In this document: positions 33,421 through 46,029 of the stretch, one piece after another
Layout of the letters: each line of letters opens with the position of its first letter
How positions within the stretch are numbered: the stretch's first letter is position 1
Origin: Atrichornis clamosus
Taxonomy: Eukaryota > Chordata > Aves > Passeriformes > Menuridae
Direction: 5' to 3'
Assembly (NCBI GenBank): GCA_013400975.1
Contig: WBMZ01012771.1
Coordinates: 1 to 64,000 of the forward strand
Length of the DNA: 64,000 bases
Program-made: the position numbers and the translations under genes
The notes under the pieces: model-generated
Told to the model about the DNA's origin: nothing
What the model saw: the letters and a program-made list of their open reading frames with translations, nothing else
Database searches by the model: none

Positions 33421-36136
33421 CAGGGACTTACACATATGTTTTAATACAATATTTTTTTGAGGGAGAGCATACAGAAATGAAAAATTTGAGACCTTATTTG
33501 CCTTTGGACTATAATAACTTTTAGAAATCATTATTTTCTACCACTCATATATTCAGACAACAAAAAGCATTAGAAGTGTGCAAATGCCTTTCAAGGTGGT
33601 ATCTGACAGTGAGTAGAACGGTGGTATTTTTTGTGCTTTTTGGTTTTTACAGCAAAAGATATGAGAGATTGTAAGAAAGAACATCTATAAATTGTTTCTG
33701 ACTTTTAGTTCAGAATCAATATTAGACAATGGCAGTAATTTTCATATAATTATATGTGTTGAACCTCTTTTCAAGGGGGTAATATGACTTAAAATGCTTT
33801 TCACCTTGGCAATAACCGCTGTACTTTGTAGTGTATTACAAAATGACAGCAGGACTTAAATTTGCGAAGAAGGTCAACCCTTCAGACAGTGACGCCTTGG
33901 GAAAACCAGAAATTGTTCCCACTTCTCAGTCTGTGAAGCCACTGGCATCCCAAATAGTCACAAAGCATTTTATTGCCTTAGGCTATTTCAAAGTCAGAGC
34001 TGCTTCATTCTAATTAAAATATATTTACACTGCTTAATAAGAAGCAGCCTTTTAACAAGAGTACATTATTGTGTACAAGAAATCCCAGTTGTTCCTCTAA
34101 AAGCTACTTACATACAACACCATTTAATAAAACAAGGAAATCCAAAATACTCAAATTGGAAGAAAATGTCATAAGAAATAAGTAATGAACTCAGTTTAAA
34201 TGTTATCACAAAGTGAAGAAGAAGCATGAAGGCTGTTATAATTCTTAGAAGGAGAAAGTTTGAAGATTGTTATCACTACTCAAACTCCACCAATAAATTA
34301 TTTTAATTTTTTCTCTGAATATTGGAACTCAAATAAATGCATATAGTTCCTAATAAACCCCACCTGCTTTATGTGAGTTTCAGAAGATGAGAAATGATTT
34401 TGGAATTGAAACTTAAAAGCAATACTTAAAATTGAAAGAAGAAAAATCAAAAAACACCAAACAAAACCAAGCAATATTTTATTTGCCTTACACCTTCCTT
34501 TTTTTTATTGTGTTGTAAACAAAAGAAAATAATGCATCTTCATTAAGCAGTATTTATCAAACTTATAATACTATACTTCTGTCCAAAACTTTTTAACAAT
34601 ATTTTTAGAAAACACTTTTTTTTAAAGGAGGCAAATAATAAATACTGGAAATTATACTAATGTCAGATAATGGAGAAGAAAAAACTTTACAAAGCCAAAT
34701 TTTACTCTCTAATCTGAGTCTAATTCTGACAAAAAAAAAGATGTAACAGGCTTGAACTGTCTTACAGGATAGAACTCTAAGTTTTTCTGAATGTATTGAC
34801 AATTATCTGATAATTATTGAGTTTCTGGGGAAAAGAACATAGAAGTCATGCATAAGAAAATAAGCTTAAAAAAAGATGGTATCATTAAATTGAAGTGAAT
34901 TGAAGTTGCATGAAGGAAATTAACTAAATAGCTAGAAATGTTCATCTAAAAGAAAGATTCATAAAAATGCCATAGGAATTTCTATGATATGTTTTTCCAT
35001 CAGTAACACCCAAGATTAAACTGACTGTGCTGCAATAATGGTGTATTATATGTATTCTTTTTAATACTTATGAAAAATCTAACAGTGAAAGAGGTGAAAC
35101 CACCAAAAAGCAAAAACCACGATTATGAAGATACACAAGCTGACATGTCATTCATAACATTCTGCCTAACTGGGTCAGAGGGATAGTTCTTACCCTGAGG
35201 GATAACAAAATCCATAATTGAAAAAGGCCAGAAAAGCTCTACTTACCACTGAAGTGTTCAAGTAGATTGAGGAACAATGTGGTTTCAGACAGTAAACTGC
35301 TACAAATTGTTGCCATTTATGGAATTATTGCTGACTGTCTAAAATGTAGACCAATGCCTAAAAAACTAAGGCAGAAAAAAAGCATAAAAACTCCAAAGAT
35401 ATTTTAACTTATTGTAGTAAAGTAAATATGTATAAGGTCAGGTGCAGTATAGGCTTTTATATTTAAACAGCTAAACAGTTGTAAGAATAATAAATTCGCC
35501 TGATAAATTATGAGGTTTCTGCCACATGACCTTAAAGCCAACAAACCTAATTTTCTTCATGTTTTTCATAGATTTGCTTAACTTGAACCTTGAAGTCAAA
35601 TAAATACATATTGTATTATACTTACTTTAACTATCAACAGCCTGATCAGCCTAGTGACCTTCAATGTTTTGGTGACTACATCAGTGGACAACATACAATA
35701 GAAAAAAAGTCCTCTTAAACCTTTGTTCAAAAATCTTGTTGCAGTTTTCCTGTTAGTGGCTGAAAGCAATGTGACCTTAACCTTGGACTATAGTAATTTT
35801 AACTCACAGTACGACACTGCAAGCACAATTCTGCATTTGCAATGTATAGACTTTATGATTATTACTTACTTGGTTTGAAGACATCAGACTTCTGAAAACT
35901 CCAAACTGTCACCGAGACCTCTTGAGTGCATTTCTTCATCACAGAGGTCGAAAGCATTCACCCAGGGTGGTATGGGCATGCTGTGCCATGTAGCTGCTTC
36001 CAACATGGGGAAAGGGGCTACAGGTTAATTGAATAGCAAAGTGGCACAGCAAGTAAGGACACAACTCACACCTTGGTTAGTAAGAAAAGGAGAATTATGC
36101 ATCCTGGAGCAAATGTTGTTATTCATGTGAAATATC

Positions 36137-36150
36137 AAAAAAAAAAAAAA
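36137..36150 (+). repeat. Homopolymer A14
   Basis: Uninterrupted run of 14 A residues. Confidence 0.95.
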
Positions 36151-38718
36151 CAACTTTACAATTTTAATGTAAGTACTCTAACATAGGCTTTTTCAGTTGT
36201 GCTTTTGAAAATATCCTTTTTATTTCAGAAGATCCATTATATGCCATGCTGGGTTTGTTTTAGTTTCAGTTAATTTGTTCCTGCATGTAATCCCCAAGAA
36301 TACACAAATGCTTTAATTAGACTTTAAACAGACTCAACCTTTTCATAGAGAATTCCTTCAGTTTTTTATGCAAGTTTATTGATTTTCTGTAACCAAACTT
36401 TGCTTTTATAATGGGGTATCAGACTAGTCTTTTCCATAATAAATGTCAAAGACATTTCAAAGGAATGATGACACTCTAATTCTACATTTTTCCAGTCTTT
36501 AATCTACACTTTTCGAACACTTTCATTAGACAAAGATAATTACATTTGAGTGGATTTCAGTCAAAACCTCTGAGCTTGTAAAATTATCTATTAAATCACT
36601 TCAATTTTGTTTCTAAATTGTTTAGGAAGCATTATCTGTTACTGAAGTCTCATGCAATCTAAAGTCTATTTTAACAATTGTTTTGGTTGTTAGATACAAA
36701 AAACTCTGCTTCATTAACCAGAGTTAATGTTTACTAAATACCTGTCCTTTCAACTTACTAGAGTTGCTTGAAGTTAGTATATACAATCATTCCCCTGTTC
36801 TCTGACTTTTTATATAGGAATATTGTTCATAAACGATTTATCTGAATTATTCTCAATTTCAGATGAAGCTGTGGTCTCACTGAAGGATGGGAACTGTAAT
36901 TGGCATGGAGTGGTTCTCCATGTAATACTTATGTCTGCAAAAACAAAGTAATTAGAAGCGAAGATTTTCATACATTTAATCTGAAGTGGGAGCTAGGAAT
37001 GAATTTTCATTTTATTTTCCTGTTGATGGAGAAAGTGACATAAAGTGTTGAATATATCAACGATTTAAGCAAGTTTATATCCTCAATTTTGTAGGACCTA
37101 TGTTTTTGCTCCTTTGACATAAATGTGCATGCTTGGGTAAGGAGGGTGTCATGAAATGTTTTACCCAGAAGAGCAGTAAGTACCCACAGAACACAGCAAA
37201 TTTATTGTGAAAAAGAAAAATCTTTCCAATTATTTGCAAAATTTTGTAAAAATACTAATATTTCTAAAGTTTTTCTGACAGTGTTAGGAATGACATTCAT
37301 GCTCCATGTATTCTTCAAAACCTGATAGAATTAGTTAGGATCTTTTTTCAGAAGATGCAAAGCTATTTTTTTCTTGTTCTCTATTATTCTTTGTTTTGTT
37401 CTGAACAGTACTCAATCCTATATGTTGAGATATTTATGTAGGAAATACATGTAAATGTGCTTTCTACACAGAAAGTGTGTCTTCTCCAATAACTTAACCT
37501 TACTTCAGTTCACCAAACTGAACTTTAGTTAATTATAATTGCTTATTTCCCTACTGACTTTCCTTCTTGTTATGCTTTAGACTTGCAGTGATGTAGTCCT
37601 GACTAATTATTTCTTGAAAACTGATTAAAATCCCGTCCATAATACTTAAATAAGGAATCCTTTAATTTCTTTTTGTTATATTTGCTAATTGACTGGACAT
37701 GTAAACATAACTGCTAATATCAGTAGTGTTTCATGCCTGACATGAAATTTACTGTCCTTTTTCTTTTACGAGAGAAAGGATCACAACTATTGTTACTTTA
37801 AGGAATAGGTACAACTTGAAAGAATTATGTTATCTTCTGATAATGGAAGTGTTGCAACCTTCTTTGCATGAGTTGCATTGCTGCAGCACCACATCAACAG
37901 CTGAAAACAGAATGATTTTCAGAAATTGTTCCTGGTTTTATTTTTAGTATTGAACTTCCCTACTCCATTGCAGAAACAAATATCATGCTGATGAAGCACT
38001 CTTGCATTAAAGTTAATTTGAAATAACAACGTTACAAATCCATGTGTTACAAATGCAGGAGTACTGCATGGTGTGACTATATATTCCTGTAGGCGCTGCC
38101 ATAATGGGCCATAAGCTCTGTTCTGAGTTTGCCAGGCCTCAGGACCAAGGCTTAACCATTATGCTCTGTTATGCTGTGATCTACCTGAAGTCATGTTTTA
38201 CTTGGTGTAGCTGCGACAACAGCTTCTCCAAATGACTAAGTGTCTGTGGCTAATTTGTTTTACTTTTATTTGCTTTTGTGAGGCATAACGATAATTTTAG
38301 GTTAAAAGCAGCAGCGTCAAGCGTTTTACTTTAAATGGGATAGTTTAAATTCTAAAGTAATGATGCAGTGTAGAAAAACACAGGCATGGTACAATATCAG
38401 AGTCCTTCAGAAGTCAAGACACAAAATACAGCTTTGACAACCCAGCCATGATCATTAAAAAGACGCAGATGTGGAGCTGGACAAAACAGGGTTTAGAGGT
38501 AACAAAATCTATGTAAGAGACACAATATTTAGTGAACTTGAATGTAAAGCTGCAGAATGATAAAGAAAGAGCAAAGGTATAAAAGTATATTAGCAAACAT
38601 GACCTCAAGAATACTCTGTGCCAAGAAAAATGAACCATCATTGTGAACATCATTTTCCTACCAGTGATAGGTTCTGGTTGCTTGCTGTAACTCCCTAATT
38701 ACCAGCACAATGAAATCA

Positions 38719-39429
38719 CTGGCTTGGATGGATGTATTGTTCACTGGCTAAAACCTGGCTGGACGGCCAAGCCCAGAGAGCTGTAGTGAATGGAGTTAGA
38801 TCCAGTAGTGACTTTTCACAAGTGGTGAACTCTAGGGGCCAGCATTTGGGCCAGTCCTGTTTAATATCTTTATCAATGACCTGGAAGAGGGGATTGAGTG
38901 CACCCTCAGTGCATTTGCAGACAATAACAAGTTGGGCAGGATTATTGATTTGCTGAATGGTAAGAAGGTTCTGCAGAGGGATCTGGAGAGGCTAGATTGA
39001 TGGGCTGAGTCCAACTGTGTGAGGTTTGACAAGGTGAAGTGCCAGCTCCTGAGCTTTAACCCCATGTAAGTGCAGATGCTGAAGCATGTCCAAATAATGT
39101 CAACAAGGATGGTGAACTGCCTGAGAAAAGGCTGTAGTAAGGAGGATGTTGGTCTTTTCTCCCAGGTAGCAAATAATAGGACAAGAGTAAATGGTCTCCA
39201 GTTATGCCAGGGGAGTTTTTGACTGGATATTAAAGAGAATTCTTCATGGAAAGAGCTTTTAAGCATTGGGGAACACTCATAAAAAGGAAGTAGCTGAGTC
39301 ATTGTTCCTGGAGGTATTTAGAAGATGTAGCACTTAGGGACACGGTTTAGTTGTGGGCTTGGTAGTGTTAGGTTAATGGTTGGACTCAATGATCTTGGAG
39401 GTCTTTCCCATTCTAAATGATTCTATGTT
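38719..39429 (+). mobile_element. CR1 LINE fragment (J-like subfamily) with RT remnant and internal deletions
   Basis: Opens with GGCTGGACGGCCAAGCCCAG and AGTGAATGGAGTTAGATCCAG, part of ORF2 just upstream of the catalytic loop. It then reads GGGCCAGTCCTGTTTAATAT and CCCTCAGTGCATTTGCAGAC. The RT catalytic motif (normally F/YADD) is at 38914-38925 and reads FADN. After about 39068 the sequence jumps to the region before the 3' UTR, and jumps again at about 39119. It ends with CACTTAGGGACACGGTTTAG, GGTTGGACTCAATGATCTTG and a GATTCTATG tip. These endings match the passerine CR1-J type as I remember it. The minus-strand frame 38832-39302 is a shadow. Confidence 0.92.
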
Positions 39430-39734
39430 TACATAAACCAGGCAAACAATGGAAGGGTGAGCATGACACTGTGAAAAAGGGACAGAGACTATGAGCATGT
39501 GCTACAATTTTAATTGTGTTATTACTACTATTACTGAGAATTTTTCTGTATAGACTTTTTTTCTATTTAGATTTTTATTCTTCGCTTTTCTGTGGTTAGA
39601 ACTAGACTAGTAATGATTCTTGAATTGGACTGTTAAGATTTAATTAACACTTTTAAATTATTTGTTTTGCATGCATCTATCGATCTATCTATCTAACTAT
39701 CAATATATCTGTTTTGGGTTAACCTTAGCACTCA
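39430..39734. other. Spacer with ATCT microsatellite
   Basis: AT-rich spacer between two CR1 copies. It contains a short ATCT repeat at 39675-39710. Confidence 0.7.
39675..39710 (+). repeat. (ATCT)n microsatellite, interrupted
   Basis: ATCTATCGATCTATCTATCT followed by AACTATCAATATATCT. Confidence 0.9.
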
Positions 39735-40228
39735 TCACAAGATATTGACCTCTTGGAACAAGTCCAGAGGAGAGCCACTATGTTGATCACAGGTTTGGAA
39801 CACCTCTCCTATGAAGACAGGCTGAGAGAGTTGGGGATGTTCAACCTGGAGAACAGGAGACTCTGAGGAGGCCCTAGAGCAGTTTCCACTCTGTAAAGTG
39901 GTTTTAAAAGAAGGCTGGAAAAGGACTTTTTGCATGGGAATGTAGTGATAGGACAAGAGGCAGTAACCTTAAGCTGAAGAAGGGAAGGTTTAGATTAGAT
40001 ATTAGGATGAAATTCTTTACTGTAAGGGTGGTGAGGCACTGGAAGAGGTTGCCCAGAGAGGCTGTGAATTCCCAGTCCCTGGAGGTGTTCAAGGCCAGGC
40101 TGGATGGGGCTCTGGGTAACCTGGTCTAGTGGAAGGTTCCTTGCCCATGGCAGGGGATTGTAATGAGATGATTTTTAAGGCCCCTTCCAGCCCTAAGCCT
40201 TCTAAGATTCTTTGATTCTATGATTCTA
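39735..40228 (+). mobile_element. CR1 LINE fragment, 5' truncated
   Basis: From GGAACAAGTCCAGAGGAGAG through CTCTCCTATGAAGACAGGCT, GGGATGTTCAACCTGGAGAA, GTAGTGATAGGACAAGAGGC, AGATATTAGGATGAAATTCT, GTTGCCCAGAGAGGCTGTGA, TTCAAGGCCAGGCTGGATGG and CTGGTCTAGTGGAAGG to a TTGATTCTATGATTCTA tip. One of the better preserved 3' UTR copies. It faces another CR1 in opposite orientation, tail to tail. Confidence 0.95.
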
Positions 40229-40376
40229 CTAAATGTATTAATGTCAATGACAGAGTGTGGCTGTGGCTGTGGAAATGTATTGTGAAATTTGCTCTGAAAC
40301 AGTTTAGGATTGTGAAATGCAGTTTCTTGGAGACCTACGCTTGATAATCCCGCTCTGGAGCTCTTCACTCTTTTTT

Positions 40377-40786
40377 TAAATCTCACTCCTTGTTCTATCA
40401 CTACAGGCCTTGATGAAAGTCTCTGTCCATCTTCCCTGTAAGCCCTTCCTATATATTAAAAGGCTTCTAAAAGGTCTTTTCAGAGCTTCTCTAGGCTGAA
40501 CAACCCCAACCCTCTCATCCTTTTACCATAGGAGAGGTGTTTCACTCCTCTTATCATTTCCATGGCCCTTCCCTGGCCACATTCTAACTGGTCTTTCTTG
40601 TGCTGGGGACCCCAAATCTGAATGCAGTAGTGCAGGTGGGGTCTCTTGAAAACAGAGTACATGGGGAGAATAATCTCCCTCAGCCTGTTGGCCGTACTAC
40701 GTTTGATGCAGCCCAGGATACAATCAGTGTTCTGGGCTCAAGTGCACATAGCTGGCCCATACCCAATTTTATGTCCAACGTCCATT
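40377..40786 (-). mobile_element. CR1 LINE fragment, minus strand, lacking its 3' tip
   Basis: The minus strand reads CTGGGCTGCATCAAACGTAG, GAGACCCCACCTGCACTACT, GGTCCCCAGCACAAGAAAGA, CACCTCTCCTATGGTAAAAG, TTGTTCAGCCTAGAGAAG and CTGTAGTGATAGAACAAGG, and then stops near 40377. So the last 250 or so bases of the 3' UTR are absent. The readable frame 40480-40662 is a RT C-terminus remnant and contains HYCIQIWGPQHKKDQLE. It may represent an insertion broken by a later deletion, or the 5' part of a twin-primed insertion. Confidence 0.9.
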
Positions 40787-41619
40787 GTTCAGTGATGAAG
40801 GATGTTGATAGCATAATGCTTGTGCTAGCGTCTTTCTTTGTCATAAAGTTATCTTGTTTTGACAAAAACAAATAAACAACAAAGTTTATCTCTTATATTT
40901 TACAATTGGTGCTTACCTGATGTTTTACAGTAATACATCATCAATTCACTGGTCCACTGGTAATGTATGAAAGTTAATGTGTAATCAACACACCATGATT
41001 TTGATTATAACTTCACTTTAATGAATTACCAGAGCAAAGCCAGCAGGTGCATACTAATTACTGATCATATCACTGCAGCATGAATTTCTTTGCTGTTTTT
41101 ACAAGCAGGGAATGTGCTGAGGGTGATCTGAGTGTTTACTTCTGGAGGAAGGGTAGCTCCTGAGACGTCAAAATGTGATTATAAAACCCTACTGTTACTG
41201 CACTTGTACTTTCAAAATCTTATTGTTGACATAGAGAGCCACAGCAATTCCACATTACAGTTATAAAAAATTTGTATGTAACAAAAAAGGTAAATTCTTG
41301 TTTTGTGTTTGTCCATTCAAGTGTTAGGTGTGTATTTAAAAGCTGAAACTCATGCTCAGTGCAAATTTTCATAGGAATTTGTGGTACATGATGTGACAAG
41401 GGCAAGCAGCCATAAATTCTGGCTTGGGAAGTTCAGACTGTACATTTAAAAAATGAAAAAAAACACAAATAAAACCTGGAGAGTAATGCAACACTGAAAC
41501 AGACTGGCCAGAGATTATGCATTTTCTGTCACTAGAGGTTTTTTATAAGATGCCTAGACAAAGCCAAGGCTGAATGACCTAGCACTCAGACCAGCTCTTC
41601 CAGTGTCCAGTCAACTTTT
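40787..41619. other. Intergenic DNA, no gene seen
   Basis: No recognised repeat or exon. Confidence 0.65.
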
Positions 41620-41689
41620 CACAGAATCACAGAATAAGCTGAGTTGAAAGTGACCCAACAAGGATCATCAAGTCCAACTCCCAGCTCTT
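41620..41689 (-). mobile_element. CR1 LINE 3' tip
   Basis: CACAGAATCACAGAATAAGC, GAGTTGAAAGTGACCCAACA and GGATCATCAAGTCCAACTCC are the reverse complement of the last 70 bases of a CR1. Everything 5' of that is missing, an extreme 5' truncation. Confidence 0.85.
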
Positions 41690-42334
41690 CTGTTATTTTG
41701 AATGATTGTGAATAAATACTTTGCAAGGCCCTTATCCCATGTGTGTATATTTTCTCCAATGATGATAAAATGTCCTCTTTCTACAACCACTTAGCATTTA
41801 CTATGAACACACTGTGAGAATATCTGTAAGATTATTAATTGCCTATTCATTCATTAGAGATCAGTAGAGAATTCAATTAAATATTTCTTTTGCCTTGAAG
41901 TGAAGTATGAATTGTCACTGTCTTCATTAAACCATCGTATAAATACTATTGTCCAACAAGTATATATCTGTATAAAAATAAAATGGTTGAGGTGACATAT
42001 TATAAGAAACTGAATAAACCAGTATGCCTTCATAGCAAGTAAATTATTAAGGTCATAAAGCTTTTCAAAAAAAATTTTTTTTTAATTAACATCAAAAGGT
42101 ATTTCAAAACTGTACATTCTATAGCAGAACATAAAGAGAATACTAAAAGACAGCAATTCCAACTGAATAATGATGACAGCTTCATACAATAGTAAGGGCC
42201 GGATTCTTAGATTTGAGGAGAACAATCTTAATAAATACATTTCTAAAAGAAATACAGATTTCTCTCCAGTGCTTTGGAGATGAAAACCTGCTTTTCTCTA
42301 CAGTCATGCCCATAGATATATTATAAATCTTGGA

Positions 42335-42385
42335 GGAAAAAAAAACAAACAAACGCCCCGACACACACACAAAACACAACATAAA
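42335..42385 (+). repeat. A/C-rich low-complexity tract
   Basis: A run of nine A, then CAAAC units and a short (AC)5, ending in AAAACACAACA. Confidence 0.85.
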
Positions 42386-42778
42386 ACTTTATTTTTCATT
42401 CTCTTAGAAAAACGATGATTTTGAATCCCATTTCAGGTGCCAAGATATGCCCATTCTCATGAGAGAAAATACTATATGAAATACCATAATATAGCAGGAG
42501 TCTGGAATCCACTATTCAAGTCACATCCCAGTTCCATTCTGTTAGCCCTGCCCTCTCCCCTCCCCACCAGCCTTTTGTGGCTATTTTATCAGCCTTCTAA
42601 CCAATCAATATTAGTGCAAACTGAGCAAATTTAGCACAGGGTAAATTATACTCCAGCTTTTGAGTTGAAGAGAAAGACAGAAAAACAAGAAATAGGTTGT
42701 TCAAATTCTATCAGTAGTCCATTAGATGGCTGTCAATTCTTTATTTTGCATTAAAATCTTATATTGTATTTTCCTCTT

Positions 42779-42848
42779 TTTTTTTTTTTTTGGTTTGTTT
42801 GTTTGGTTTGGTTTGGTTTTTTTGTGGGGGGGTTGGTTGGTTGGTTGA
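42779..42848 (+). repeat. T/G-rich tract with GGTTG tandem units
   Basis: T tract followed by TTTG and TTTGG units, a run of seven G (42826-42832), and four consecutive GGTT units (42831-42846). The arrangement has four or more closely spaced GG doublets, which is enough for a two-tetrad G-quadruplex in principle. Confidence 0.88.
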
Positions 42849-45800
42849 ATTAAGATCTTGCTCACATCTCAGAATCTCATTTTATTTTATTATGAATTCT
42901 GTTTCCATGTAATGAAACGTAGGATCTTTGATCCACTGCTGTTTCCAGAATTTTGCTTTTCCACTGTACCTATAAATAGAAATTAAGGATAGCATGTCAT
43001 ATAAGGAAAGCAGGTGTATAAGACAAACAAATCTGGCATCTGAAGAAACATTCATTAGGGACAAGTACTCCCTCTTAAGAAATTCTTCCTCATTAAAGGA
43101 TAATCATGAATGCCTCAATAAGGTGACATAATTGATTACTTGTTCCTCTGTCTCAATAATTTTTGTGCTGCTTAATTCTGCCAGTGGTGGCAAGCAGGAA
43201 CAAATTGCCACAGCATTATAATGTTAGATTGATATTAGTCTAGTTACAATTGATGATTTCATTTTTATTTAAATGGTAAAGACTTATAAAATTGCCTTAT
43301 GCAGAAAAGGTTGAACTTGATGCACAGATGATGGCTGCTGACACAAAAATGTCTATAAAGGTCATTAACAGGCTAAAATTTGATTTCCATTGAAGAACAT
43401 AATTAAAATTTGCATTATTAATATTAAAGAGTCACTGTTGTATAAGCAGAAGTTTCTAAAAACAGCATCTGCTAAGCATTGCTTAGCAATGCCTATGTAT
43501 ATTTTAGATGCAAGAATATGTATTGGGACAAAATTAAAGACTATAGGTTTTAAAAAAGCAAAAATAAAATGAAGACCTGTTGAACTTGAATTTAATTTTA
43601 AAGTACATAGACATTATTTTTAATCTGAAAATAATAGTTTGGGGGTGTTAGTGAGACAAGTGGTGTCAAGTTTCATGTAAGTGAAAGGCAAAGGAAGAAA
43701 AGTCTATTTTCTTCAAATTACATATACGTGGAAGCAAGAACAGTAAAAATTTCCTCAACAATATCAGTTTTGTTCTTGTCTTCAATAGGTCCAAGAAATA
43801 CAAAATATGGTGTAACACCTCTTAGGCATCCATAAGTCAGAATTTTATATGAAGAGATCTAGGTGCCACGATATGATCAGAATCCAGTCTCATTTCAAAG
43901 ACAGGTTAGGCCTGTAAGGATGACTTGTCTACTTTTTTTTTTATTGCCTTCTATCACAGAATTGTTCGTCCAGTTACACCAGTGTAAATCTAGTGCCTGT
44001 GCATGCAGAAACAGAAATCTAAATCTCACTTGATTTTTTTTTCGTCAGCTCATATTTCAGAAGTAGCAAAAGACATGTTAACTCCCAATACTGGGATTTT
44101 TTCTCTTTGTCACTCAAGGACAGGAGAATGCCTCAAATATTCTGTGACTTTTGCCAGTTGCTCTTACAGACGCTGCAAATCTTTGGGCAGAATAGATAGG
44201 CTCAAAGAGAGGTAAACATTTAAATCCAACTAACTTTAAAGCTTAGAAAATGTGTTATTCCTTGGAGAAACTGTTGGAACTTACAGCTTTGTATTTAAAC
44301 TTCTTTGTTTTAGGCAGATAAATAAAATTTGGACAGAACAGGTATAGGGCTGAGTTATTTGGTTCTCCTCATTACATTTTATAATTTTTTATTATCAAAA
44401 ATATTATGAATAACAATAAGATTGAGCATAATTGGGGGTACTACATATTTTTAAAAACAGAATCCAGATTTCACATGACCTCAAAGTGGGGCCTTTACAT
44501 TTGGGGCTGTCATGTTTCACTTTACTTAAGATAGTACTTTCTGTACTGCACTTATAGTATGAGAACAGACCTCTACATAATAATCTTGTATTGCTAAAAC
44601 AGGCTTGATGGTTACGAGCTGCAGCCTTTGCAGTCATCAATGTTGTCTCATGTAACATTCAAAATACCTATTAAAATGCATTCTGTAATTCAAAGAAAAC
44701 CACAATCAGTGGTAGGCATTGCTAGGACAATTTTCTGGAAGTTGAGAAGATAATTAGAAGCAGAAGAAAAACTCTAAAAACCTAAGGCCTGAAGTTTCAT
44801 TTCAAAGGATCTGGATTCCCTGATTTTTCCTGAACTCTTGTCTAATTTACATACCATATTCCCAAGGTTTAAAGTACAATATTCAAAATTTTAAGAAAAC
44901 TTACTCTTTCTTTTTGCTGAAAAGAACTATCCTTCATACTTGTCATATTATTTCATTGTATTATTGAACTTCCTATCAAAAAATTTTATTATAATCTGGG
45001 TTTATGTTTATCAGAGACTAACCTTAAAACACTCCTCAGATTTGCTGTGTCATAGAGAGCATAAGCGAGTGAAAAGGATAATTACAAAACACACTTCCAT
45101 TACAGACAGTTCAATGAAGGATTGGGAAATATCCAGCTGCTAATGTGTTTTAAATTATATACCTTTATACTGTGTGCTTTCTAATATTAGGAAAATTGGT
45201 ACCCACCTTCATATACTCAGATAAAAGGAATTCATTTAATCTCGCATTGGGCATTTTAGCTGTTCAGAACATAATCAGGAATATCACTTTTCTAATCAAA
45301 CAAAGAAAAAAGAAGAAAGAAAGCATTTCATTTGTAGTATAGTAGAAGCAGAAAATCCAGGTATAGCTGATTTAGACAATAAAGAAAAAGACATTTCTGC
45401 CAAATTATACTAATTTCCTTCAGTGTCATAACTCCTGTTGAGTTCCCGTAAAGTGTACCAACAGTGCCTCAAGTTCTATTTCCAGAAATACTGACAGGAT
45501 ATAGGACTTTCTTTTTTTTCTCCATGGATCTCTCTGGCACAGTATTTGAGCTCTTCTGTCTGCCTATTCCCTTTCCATAATTTCATACTACCAGTATCGA
45601 CTTTCATATTACTAAATTCTACAAGACTCTATATCTCCCATTTTACCTACAAAAATATAAAAATAGGCAGGGTGGAAAGTGTAAAAGGGTAGGAGCCAAG
45701 AGCAGCTGAGGTCTTTTGCATGGAAGACAAGTAATGGGAGAAGAGTGGTCTCAATCACACATGGAGCTGAGGTGTTTGAGCATGCACCTGAGCCCAGAAG

Positions 45801-46029
45801 CTGTGACACATTCATTGGTGTCATGGGGTAAAAAGGTACCTAAATAATTCCAGTGAGATCTTTGGAATGAATTAGAATACCGTAGAGGGAAACATGATGC
45901 TTTCACATGAAAATGAGTAAGTGGAAAATTTGCAAGGATTAGATGAAAAAGTGAGGGACAAAAACAGGCGGGTAGGTGTTAAAGAATTTTCTGCACCCTA
46001 GGTATGCTGTAGCAGGGTCTCAGACTTTA

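Larger units (their letters stand above)
32093..38718. other. Longest repeat-poor stretch, no gene seen
   Basis: About 6.6 kb of AT-rich DNA with no LINE or LTR recognised. It contains a TATA/TACA-rich patch (33351-33420) and A14 (36137-36150). The open frame 33831-34013 (60 codons) is balanced in composition but has no known motif, no supporting splice or promoter signal, and is most likely chance. Confidence 0.65.

Noticed and set aside
38832..39302. 156-codon minus-strand open frame
   Set aside because: Antisense shadow of the CR1 at 38719-39429.
42719..42734. Listing the CCATTAGATGGCTG match as a CTCF feature
   Set aside because: One core position is off-consensus and there is no further support, so it is kept only as a low-interest finding.
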